Shown here: positions 54,794 to 64,000 of the stretch, piece after piece
How positions within the stretch are numbered: position 1 is the stretch's first letter
Layout: each line of letters opens with the position of its first letter
Assembly: GCF_029867415.1 (NCBI RefSeq)
Contig: NC_081186.1
Span: forward strand, 24,493,915-24,557,914
Source: Vicia villosa
Lineage: Eukaryota; Streptophyta; Magnoliopsida; Fabales; Fabaceae
Direction of reading: 5' to 3'
DNA: 64,000 bases
The notes under the pieces: model-generated
The model's database searches: none
Told to the model about the DNA's origin: nothing
What the model saw: the letters and a program-made list of their open reading frames with translations, nothing else
Position numbers and translations under genes: made by a program

Positions 54794-55908
54794 AACACCA
54801 ATTTCTTTCATTTTTCTCACAAACTTCACATAATTATTTAACCTATCAAATTAATTTATTTTCACTTCATTTTTTACACACTTGTCATTTAACATATCTA
54901 TTTTATGAATAATCAAAAAAATCATAAAAATATTATTTATTTCATATATTTTTATTAGGTTTAAAATAGTATGTTTTAGGTGTTTTCTTAAATACTTTAA
55001 ATACATATTTTACTTTATCTTAACCTAATCACTTTGTAAATAATTTTATGATAAAACCCTAATTGCTTAGGTCTTAATTGAGTAAAAATCTTCATCTTTA
55101 CCTTAATTAAGTTGACTTTTGTCAAATTTCAAAACTGTTTTCAATCTCCGAATAAATCAAATGATTAGGGTTTTCAAACAACAAAACCTTGCATCATTTT
55201 TCAAATTGCTTTTACACCAGTACTGTAAAGTACTGGGCCTCTAATAGAGTGTAAGTCCCAAAAACCTTCTCTTCTTAGCTTGTTTTCAAAACTGTATTTT
55301 CAAAATCTTCTTTCTGTTTTCAAAACATTCTTCTGGTATTTGAAGGGCATTATTCCCGGTGAAACTCTTCAGATACCTATGTGACCTTTGTCCATCTTCA
55401 CTTCTTCTGTTTTCAAAAACCATTAACTGTTTATCATATATATATTCAACTGTTATCCAAAAAAAATTACTGTTGAGGCTCTGTACATACTTCTTCAATG
55501 GCCTCCACTCCATCCAGGTTAGGCTTTACAAGCTTTCAATTTACAGTCTTTATTTAAATTACTGTCAAATATAAACTGTGCATATATTAGTTTAGAACTA
55601 CGTTTGAGTATAAACCTTAGGACAGTTAAACTATATATATATATATTATAGGAATATGACCTAGGATTGAGAATGTCTTCCCGGTGAAGGCTCTTTCCTA
55701 ATTAGAAATCTGTAGTTCAAACCCCCAAGATGAATTATTCCCGGTGAAACATCTTGGCAAAAACCTTAGAATCCAAAAATATAGGACACATCCACCCAAA
55801 GAGGAATTATTCCCGGTGAAACCTCTTACCCATTTGCTTAGAGCCAAAATAAGTTCAAAACTACATAGCTTTCTTTTGTGCTATAACAAGGACCCTCGAT
55901 TAGCCTCC

Positions 55909-57562
55909 TCTTGGGCTTTGTACAAGGACCCACAGGCTTCTTAAAAGCATTTCCAGCTTCCTCTTGAGCTTGTATACAAGGACCCATCAGGTTTCTTATA
56001 AACATAGGAACAGGTCTTTAGTCACCTTTTAGCCTACCCTGGTGAGTTTCTTCCAATTTAAACCAGACTTTAAACAAGCTAAGTTTGTCTCAATTTTGCA
56101 TTGAGTACACCTTTTGGAATGAGAGACATGGACAATCTCTGTCACCCTGATCTTCATCAATCTTCCTTAGCAGAGTCTAGGATCTATGTTTATTTTCTCC
56201 TCAGCATGTGTCAGCCTTCATCTTGGGCTTTAAACAAGAAGTCTCCATTAGATAATCTTTCTGCCATCCATTTTTCAATCATTAATTTCCCTGGAAAGGG
56301 TTAGCTTCCACACATTCTTTCATTTTTAATATAAATCCCTGGAAAGGGTTAGCCTCCAAAGTCAATTATTAAATGTCAAAATAAATAAAGATTCATTTCT
56401 CTTAGGAGATAATTTCCCCAAAAGAGTCAAAACCCCTGGAAAGGGTCAGCCTCCAAAAAAAACATGATAAAGTCAGTCTTTTACCAAATAATCTCTCCAG
56501 CTGAGTCAAAATCCCTGGAAAGGGTTAGCTTCCAAAGAAAAACAGTCTTTCAATAAATAAAATCTCCTCAGTAGAGTCAAAACCAACAAAAATAGTTAGC
56601 CTCAACCTTGGGCTTCATACAAGGCACCCAAACAATAAAACTCCCCTGTCAAGAGTCAGCCTCAACCTTGGGCATTGTACAAGGCAGATAATAGAGTCTC
56701 CCCAGTGAGTTCTTCATCATTCAGTAGCCACAACCTTGGGCTTTGTACAAGGCAGATAAACCATATTTTCATGTGTCAAAGATTCCTAACACCTAGGATC
56801 TTTTCCCCATAGAGTCATCCATACTCAGTTTATTTAAGAGTCTGCCACAACCTTGGGCTTTGTACAAGGCAGAAAATAATGTTTTCCCTAGCTAGAGTCA
56901 GCCACAACCTTGGGCTTTGTACAAGGCACATAAAATAGAGTCATTCATTCAATTATCCTCAACAGTTAGCCACAACCTTGGGCTTTGTACAAGGCACATA
57001 AATAGAGTCTCCCTAAGTAGAGTCAGCCTCAATTCTGGGCTTTGTACAGAACACAAAAATACCCTGTAATTAATCCCCAGTGGAGTCATCTCCCAGAGTC
57101 AATAATAATTAATAAATCAATCAAAAAGCCTCAAGCTTGGGCCTCATACAAGCCAGCTAAAGTCAAATCTTTTATACAGTAGATAGACATAGCTTATCTC
57201 TATAGAGAGATATTTTTACTACTCTACCACATTCAAACAAACATTTCCATTTCATTTCAATTTTAATCAAGTCTCCCATTTAGGATTTTGAAAGGCATGA
57301 GCTGGCAGTAAAACCCAGACATGTGGTAACTTTCCCTAATTTGGATGAGCATCTTTCTTTCATTTAAGAGGCATTTGACTGGTATACTTGCACATACACA
57401 AGTAAGGTCCCCCTCTTGAATGAAATGAATTCAGTTATTCTGTCACTCTTTTAAATGTTTGTGGTAGAATAGTACAAATACCTCTCTGTAAAGATGACTT
57501 CATGTCTCTTTACTGTAAACAGAGATTTAATTCAAAGCTTCAACCTTGAGCTTCAAGCAAGG
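55909..57562. repeat. Array of eleven small hairpins with 9-10-base loops
   Basis: Typical unit CCTTGGGCTTTGTACAAGG. Copies at 55909, 55963, 56606, 56666, 56734, 56851, 56908, 56976, 57033, 57135 and 57544. Most stems are CCTTG/CAAGG; 57033 is TTCTG/CAGAA and 57135 is GCTTG/CAAGC. Most copies in the dense part (56606-57153) follow AGCCACAA or AGCCTCAA. CCCTGGAAAGGG words (about 56290-56525) are interspersed. Confidence 0.8.
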
Positions 57563-58111
57563 CACCAAAAACAAGTAATTTCCCTAGTTAGTTCCCCGAA
57601 CTACATTAAGCTCTGACTTCCACTAGGGATATGTAGGCATGAGGTTCACAAGGAATCTCAGCGAGCTAATAAAATACCAAAAATAGTCAGTCAGTCAGTC
57701 TGTCTGTCTTTCTTTATTCAATTCAATTCCTTCTCCTAATACAAAGGAGAAACTTTCCCAATCATTAGCAGCAAACACAATCACAATGACACAGAGAAGG
57801 TTCCTGTAGAGTACTACAGATATGTAGGGTGTTTAAACACTTCCCTATGTATAACCGACCCCCCGGACTCCAGAATTTCTAGTCTAGGTGAAATCCCCAC
57901 ACTTAGCAAACTCCTAGGGTTTAGTTGAGATCTTTTTTCCCTTTCCTACTCGTAGGACAAATAAGAAAGTTCGTGTGATATCGTAGGAAGAACTGAAATA
58001 AAATTCATCCCACCACGGGCGCATTCTCCTTCCAAATTTCGCGTGAAGGGTTTAGCGTGCCGTCCTCCCAAGTGAAACGGGGAGGTAAAGAAAACGACCA
58101 CCACAGAAAAA

Positions 58112-58129
58112 TGGCGACTCTGCTGGGGA
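58112..58129 (+). other. Primer binding site of the plus-strand Ogre
   Basis: TGGCGACTCTGCTGGGGA, six bases after the LTR end. Ogre elements are reported to use a tRNA-Arg primer; I could not verify the pairing here. Confidence 0.7.
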
Positions 58130-58925
58130 TATAAGTGTTAAAAACCTTGGTTTTTCATCCAAACCAATGGTTGACCTGTTGCCGGTCCAGCCCCAATGAG
58201 GAATTAGGGATGCCAAATTCCCCCTCAAACAAGAGAGGTCCTGCCTAACCTCTGTGTCATATCATGTGTTTGCTGCATTTATATTTGTTTATTTTGTTTA
58301 TTCTGTATCGGGAAAGGGCTTGATTCCCCCTTGTGGTGAGAAATCCTATACCCGGATTTGAGTGCAACATAAGATAGGATGGAGGATGTCTTCCCGGTGA
58401 AGGCCCTCTAATCTTGGTTCACAATTCTACTCTTGGGATTTGCCTGGCTGGTTGTGATTAACTACGCCACTGCATTCCGAGACTGATTTGTACCAGGAGG
58501 ACCTAGAAACACATTAACCCCACTTAAAGCTTTTTTTTTAGGACGTAGAGCGGTGATTACGGAAGTAATTGTCACGCAGATACTACACTCAGAGAAAACT
58601 CTCTTATAGATACCAATCAACATATCTTTAAGGTTGAGCAAAAACTCTGAGACCCCTAGAACCCGTTCTACAGGTACAAAAATCCTTAACCTTAGTTTAC
58701 CATTGGGGCGGGGATTGCGTTTTGACTTCATGACCACTATACCCTTCAACGCCATGTTTGTTTAAAACTCTTGTGTGTGCATTCATGCATTCATGCATCA
58801 TTCATTAATAAACAACTAAAAGCAAAAAGAGTCTTTTTCGAGTCGTTTTTCAAGGAAACTAAATAACGAACGTTTTGAACTTCATAAAAAGAGAGAAACG
58901 GAGAAAGGACTTAAGGATCTATATT
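58130..58925 (+). other. Ogre leader between primer site and ORF1
   Basis: No conserved protein was recognised. It includes another TCTTCCCGGTGAAGG word (58389), like those in the LTR at 55677. Confidence 0.5.
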
Positions 58926-59490
58926 ATGGATTACGGAAGAAAGAGAGCTAGGAAATACACCTTCAAGATTCCCCAGGTCGAGGAACTGGGAAAGCTCGGA
59001 AAACTGGTGGTCAACCCCCAGGCTTTCAAGGAGAAGTATGGAAAACTTCTGCCTTTGCTCAATACCAACATTGTGGATGGGATCCTTCCCACATTGGTGC
59101 AGTTTTACGATCCAACGTATCACTGCTTCACCTTTCCAGATTATCAGCTCATGCCTACGTTGGAGGAGTACTCTCGTCTGATTGGAATACCCGTGTACGC
59201 GCAAGATCCGTACTCCGGTTTGGAAAAGAATCCTGACGACATTATCATTGCTGCAACTACTCCTTTGAACGTAGTCGACATCAGAACTCATATGGTGAGT
59301 AGAGGAGGAATTCAAGGATTGCCCTCCAATTTCCTGTTTGATCAAGCTCGGTACTTCGTCAGCATCCAAGATATGAGTGCTTTTGAGGAAATCTTGGCTT
59401 TGCTTATCTACGGATTGTTTTGTTTCCTAACATTAACGATTTCGTCGACATCAACGCAATTAAGATCTTCTTAATTGGAAATCCAGTTCC
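58926..59490 (+). pseudogene. Ogre ORF1 (plant-mobile-domain-like), frameshifted and cut by the gap
   Basis: The protein starts MDYGRKRARKYTFK and contains the segment FTFPDYQLMPTLEEYSRLIG typical of the plant-mobile-domain/aminotransferase-like family that Ogre elements carry before gag; its role is unknown. The 58875 Met upstream is also open, but 58926 fits family starts better. Near 59417 (CTACGGATTGTTTTG) the expected reading continues in another frame (PNINDFVDINAIKIFLIGN), so one base appears lost. The sequence ends at the N run. The published ORF1 is longer, so most of the C-terminal part is missing. Confidence 0.75.
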
Positions 59491-59590
59491 NNNNNNNNNN
59501 NNNNNNNNNNNNNNNNNNNNNNNNNNNNNNNNNNNNNNNNNNNNNNNNNNNNNNNNNNNNNNNNNNNNNNNNNNNNNNNNNNNNNNNNNN
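59491..59590. other. Assembly gap, 100 N
   Basis: Exactly 100 N, the usual symbol for a gap of unknown size. Sequence on either side belongs to different elements, so linkage across it is scaffold-level only. Confidence 0.99.
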
Positions 59591-59619
59591 GCAACAAAAA
59601 AATAAGCTAATCATATTGA

Positions 59620-59720
<101 letters not shown>

Positions 59721-59727
59721 TTCCACT

Positions 59728-62011
59728 GAGCTTAATGAAACTAATATATGTCTCATTTCTAAGTGTGCTAATCTGAGAGACATGAAGGACCTCCGACCCA
59801 TCTCTCTTTGCAATGTTGTTTACAAGATAATAGCCAAAATGTTAGCGAATCGTTTGAAACTTGTTCTGAATAAGTGTGTAGCGAAGGAACAGTCGGCGTT
59901 TATTGAAGGGAGGTCCATTCTTGATACTGCTATGGTGGCCACAGAAATTATTCATGCTTTAAAAAGGAAGACACATGGTACCAATGCCCACCTAGCCTTG
60001 AAGATCGATATTAGTAAAGCCTATGATAGAGTTGATTGGGGTTTTCTACATGGTATTCTTCTTCGTATGGGTTTTGATGCGAATTGGATTCATTGGCTTA
60101 TTATGTGTGTGACCTCGGTGCACTATTCTCTTTTTGTTAACTCCGATAGAGTTGGACCGATTATCCCAGGAAGAGGACTGAGACAAGGAGACTCTTTATC
60201 GTCTTACCTATTCATTCTTGTTTCTGAAGGTCTCTCGGCTCTTATTAAAAGTGCAGTCTCCCGAGGAGACACCCATGGTGCACAAATTTGCAGGGGGCAC
60301 CTAGTGTGTTCCACTTGCTTTTTGCTGACGATTGTTTTCTATTTTGTAGGGCTAATCTTGTGGAGGCAACAAATCTTATGGAGATTCTTAACATTTATGC
60401 AGCGGCAACCAGTCAGGAGATTAACCTGTCGAAGTCTGAGGTGTTTTTTTAGTCGTAATATCAGTGCTCCAGCTCAAGAAGATTTAGCCCATTTGATGGG
60501 GGTGAGACGGGTATTGGGCACAGGGAAGTATTTGGGATTACCTTCCATGATTGGTAGAAGCAAGAAGGCGGTGTTCTCTTTTGTTAAGGATAAGATTTGG
60601 AAAAGAATTAATTCTTGGAGCGGTAGATCTTTATCTAAAGCTGGCAAAGATGTTATGATTAAATCAGTTCTCCAATCGATACCGGCCTACATCATGAGTG
60701 TTTATTTGATTCCGGATGGGGTGGTGAATAATATTGAAAAGATGCTTAATTCATTTTGGTGGGATGGTGGTGGCAACAACAAAGGCATAAGGTGGTTGGC
60801 GTGGGATCGTATGACGTCTCTGAAAAGTGAATGAGGTTTGGGCCTTAGAGATTTTAAATCCTTTAATATGGCCATGGTAGCAAAACAAGGATGGAGTATT
60901 TTGTCAAAGCCAAACTCTCTAGTAGCTAGAATTTTCAAAGCAAGGTACTTTCCTCGTTCTTCCTATCTTGATTCTTCGATTGGTAATAACCCGAGTCTTG
61001 TTTGGCGTAGTTTGTGGAAGGCCAAGGTTGTTCTTAAGCATGGTAGTAGATGGAGTATTGGAGATGGTAGTAACATTAAGGTAATGTATGACCCGTGGCT
61101 TCGAGAGAAAGGTAGTTGCTTCCTCAATGGTCCGCATGTCCAAAGCGCTTATGAACTCTTTGTTAAAGATCTTTTGCTTCCTAACATAAAGCAATGGAAT
61201 GTGGGTAAAGTTAAGCAAATCTTTGATACCGAAGGGGCTTCCAGCATTCTTCGAGTTCCCCTTATAGATGATGTGAGGGAGGATAGGTTAATTTGGCAAG
61301 AGGAGCAAAATGGTGAGTATAGTGTGAAATCGGGTTATAAGCTTTGGAAAGGGGTACAAAGTAGAAACCGGTATTATGGTGTTGAGGGTAATTGGAAGAA
61401 CATTTGGAGTATTTATGCTCCACCTAGAGGTAAACACCTTTTATGGAGGATTTGTAGGGGGTGCCTCCCGACGCGATCACAACTATAACAACGACATATC
61501 CAATGTTCGTCGGTGTGCCCTTGGTGTGATTTAGAGGTCGAAGATGAGTGGCATGCTTTTTTCGGATGCGTTTCCATCATTCGTAGTTGGCGGGCAGCAG
61601 GTTTGTTATCTATTATAGACCCTCGGTTGCATACTTTCCATGATGCTAAGTCCCTTATTTTTGATGTTTGTAGTCACGAGGATCGTAGAGATGCGGGTCG
61701 TTTTACAGTTTTGCTTGACACTTTTTGGAGAAGTAGGAATAATGTGGTATGGGAAGATACCCGGGATGATGCTTTGAATATCGGGTTACAAGCTTATCAC
61801 AATTGGTATGACTGGTTTTTAGCTAGAGATGATCATAATCCGGTAGTAGTTAATAATCATTCAGCTTGCTGGATTCCTCCTTCGGGTAACCAACTGAAAT
61901 GTAATTTTGACGCAGGTTTCAATAATGTGTGTGGAACAACAAACAGAGGGTGGTGTTTTTAGGGACCATTTGGGAAGATTTATTTCAGCAAGAGTGTCTT
62001 GGGGTATGGGT
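59728..62011 (+). pseudogene. L1-type LINE ORF2: reverse transcriptase to RNase H, damaged
   Basis: It starts within reverse transcriptase (LNETNICLISK, then MKDLRPISLCNVVYKIIAKM) and continues through KIDISKAYDRVDW, RGLRQGDSLSSYLF and FADD motifs, the zf-RVT region (YSVKSGYKLWKG, PWCDLEVEDEWHAFFGC) and the start of an RNase H domain (LKCNFDAGF). Endonuclease is missing. Lesions: one base lost near 60293 and one gained near 60450, so the segment with FADD is out of frame; TGA at 60832-60834; TAA at 61486-61488; frameshift near 61950. It is cut at 62012 by an LTR. It would copy its RNA by target-primed reverse transcription, but this copy is dead. Confidence 0.88.
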
Positions 62012-64000
62012 TGTAACACCCCCAATTCTATACTAAACAAATAAGGCATATATTTGCGTAAATCAGAGTAAAGAAGCATGCATCTCACGAGGGCGTTACA
62101 CATATTTCAAAATAGAACAAAACATTTTATTTTTAAACATGCAATGGTCATTTCCAAATAACACGAGATTTAAAACAACATGCAAACCACAGCGGAATAA
62201 TCATCTCATCAAATAAATGGTCAAAACGAATGATTCCCATACATCATCCACCATATATCAACATCTCGGCTCAAGGCCATTCATCAACAAAATAACGTAT
62301 TCAAATACTAAATACAATACGAGTAAACAAATGTCTTATAACAACAAGTCATAAAATATAAACCCAACCCCATGTGTTACATATGACCAGAGCACAAGTG
62401 ACTACTTAGTCACGACACCTTACAAAGATCTAAATCTCTAAGCTAAGCCTCCTTTGAAGCATCGCTATCTACGAAACCTGCACGTTACCAACAAAGGGCA
62501 ACATTCAAACAGAAGGGTGAGAATTCAACTTCTTATAGGTAAACATAATATGGGAAATGTAAAACACAACAAGAATACATTTCAAGAATTCATCACTCTT
62601 CACATAAACATGCATCATATACGATTAATCAAGATTCACATGTTCATGTCATACAATCTAGCTCATTCAATTCCACATAATCATACATGATTCCTAAACA
62701 ATGTACATAATCATATTTCAACAACATATGGATTCTAAGTACATATCCTTTTTGACAACATTCACGAAATAACAATTGTATTTAAACATAATCATATTCT
62801 AAATATACAAGTTATCATCACATAATCACATATACATGTTTTTTTCCAAATATATAGACATGTATAAGATTCACCGATGTATTGCAAGTATGAACATATA
62901 TCACCAAATGCACATATTCATCTCTATCCCATTTCACAGGACATCATAGAATATATTTACATCATTGGAATCAAGACATTAATATCACAAGTATACATAT
63001 AATCACCTCTCTTACCCCATGTATCATCATCAATCAACCATGATTCACATGTTCATACATATATACATATGTCATTAGTACATATAAATTCACATCTACA
63101 TCACATATGTTTCAATCACATATATCACATTCACAACACAACAACTATTCATATCAATGAATCACAAATTCACATATATGCATATCAATCAAATTCACAT
63201 CCACACATCCATACCACATAATCACACATAACAACATTTCACACCGACACGTGCGACTCAAGTGTGACTCTATGCGATATGCATGTGGATCCCTTTGTTA
63301 TCATTTCGGGTCATGCCGAATGTCATTCTCTCAAGACTAGATAACCACCTCAAAGCTCCATACTCGTTAAGCTTTCAAACCCCATACTCGTTAGGTTTGG
63401 GACAAGTAAATAACCTTCGCAAGATTACCAAACATTGCCACTTTCAAAGACTCATGCTTGTGTACGTGTGCAACAAAACAAGACTCATGCATTTAAGACG
63501 ATCTCTCTATCTCTTAAACTACACAATCACATCTTTACAACTTTGCACAACATTACACAACATGAAATTCAATCCAATATCACACATCAATTAGCATTTA
63601 GCAATCAATCACATAATTCATGGTATTAACATCTCATAAGGCATCCATGAACATCGATCATACAAGATTCATCCATAACATACATATATAATTACATGTT
63701 ATTTTCAATTAACATTATAATTAAATTAAACAAATTCCAATCAAACCTACTCTATCATGTAGAAAATCTCATTAGCTTTCTAACGCTTCGAACGGCGCAT
63801 AAAACGGAGTTACAGATCAAAAGATATGGCCTTTACAAAAATCTGCCAAAGATAGAATCTGCAGGTCGACGCAAAGAAAGCATAGGTCGACGCATTGAAC
63901 TCCTTCCACCCTCGGGTATGCGCACGCTGACCCAATAGGTCGACGCATTCATCAGAAAACCAAGATTTTTGCCTTTTAGGCTGCACAGGTCGACGCAAAC
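62012..64000 (-). mobile_element. Tekay-like LTR, minus orientation, continuing past the window
   Basis: It starts TGTAACACCCCC inside the LINE. Orientation is inferred because its first 200 bases match the reverse complement of the Tekay LTR end in patches (AATCAGAGTAAA; ACAGCGGAA followed by TA and CATCAA). The rest is AT-rich with many CACAT/TCATA words. Near the window end is a cluster of AGGTCGACGCA words (63867-63998). No coding region is supported. Confidence 0.6.
63867..63998. repeat. Cluster of four AGGTCGACGCA words
   Basis: Copies begin at about 63867, 63887, 63937 and 63987. It occupies the place in this LTR where the Tekay LTR carries ACGCGT words. The cluster may continue beyond the window. 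Confidence 0.85.

Larger units (their letters stand above)
52053..58105 (+). repeat. 5' LTR of the plus-strand Ogre
   Basis: It begins TGTCATACCCTAATTTTTG and ends GACCACCACA. The size (6053 bp) is typical of Ogre only. It contains a TATA box (53595-53602), two tRNA-like units (54551-54633, 54713-54793), an array of small hairpins (55909-57562) and repeated CCCGGTGAA and CCCTGGAAAGGG words. No protein-coding gene is supported inside. Confidence 0.75.
52053..59490 (+). mobile_element. Ogre-type retrotransposon, plus orientation, 5' part
   Basis: A 6.05 kb 5' LTR (52053-58105), a primer site (58112-58129), a leader and an ORF1 (58926 onward) lie in the order known for Ogre elements, which carry an extra ORF before gag. 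It inserted into the RNase H/integrase junction of the minus-strand Ogre; the 5 bases before it are GTTCG. The rest is lost in the assembly gap, so gag, pol and the 3' LTR are not seen. Confidence 0.8.

Overview
The window is plant nuclear DNA: a gene with 17 small GT-AG exons, AT-rich spacers, and nested LTR retrotransposons, LINEs and SINE-like repeats. Ogre-type elements with 4.7-6 kb LTRs, together with Athila, Tekay and Tat relatives, suggest a large-genome legume, probably tribe Fabeae (pea, vetch or lentil relatives). That placement is inference. No bacterial feature, CRISPR array or rRNA was seen.

Layout. 1-4153: a decayed Ty1/copia element whose middle holds a tRNA-derived SINE and a repeat that recurs just upstream of the next gene. 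6103-11415: the one clearly intact host gene, a class I trehalose-6-phosphate synthase (TPS1), on the plus strand. 11.6-16.3 kb: intergenic DNA with a degenerate tandem repeat, a MITE-like element, an array of small hairpins, and a 1.38 kb terminal-inverted-repeat element carrying nine palindromes. 16.4-20.7 kb: a LINE tail, then a minus-strand zone with isolated exons resembling NAA15 (NatA auxiliary subunit) and IST1-like proteins; it looks like a chimera of captured gene fragments.

21.0-64.0 kb is nested retrotransposons. A Tat-type gag-pro element (20996-25739) is cut by a minus-strand Ogre-like LTR fragment, which is itself split by a nearly complete, young Tekay chromovirus (27149-35527, target duplication CGCGT). 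Next come two pieces of one Athila-like family in minus orientation; the larger keeps gag-protease but has no reverse transcriptase or integrase. Its 5' LTR is cut at 43735 by a minus-strand Ogre, which is cut at 52053 by a plus-strand Ogre, which runs into a 100-N assembly gap. After the gap lie an (ATT)n run, a LINE reverse transcriptase with several lesions, and from 62012 a minus-strand Tekay-like LTR that leaves the window.

The least expected signal is structural. Two of the three arrays of short hairpins lie in Ogre sequence (50481-50620 and 55909-57562), the third in intergenic DNA (13451-13806). In each, loops stay nearly constant while stem arms change in compensating ways. Separately, three LTRs carry clusters of CpG-containing palindromic words (ACGCGT or GTCGAC). 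The minus Ogre U3 holds a 55-codon ORF for a two-helix membrane miniprotein with its own TATA box, and the plus Ogre LTR holds two tRNA-like Pol III-type units.
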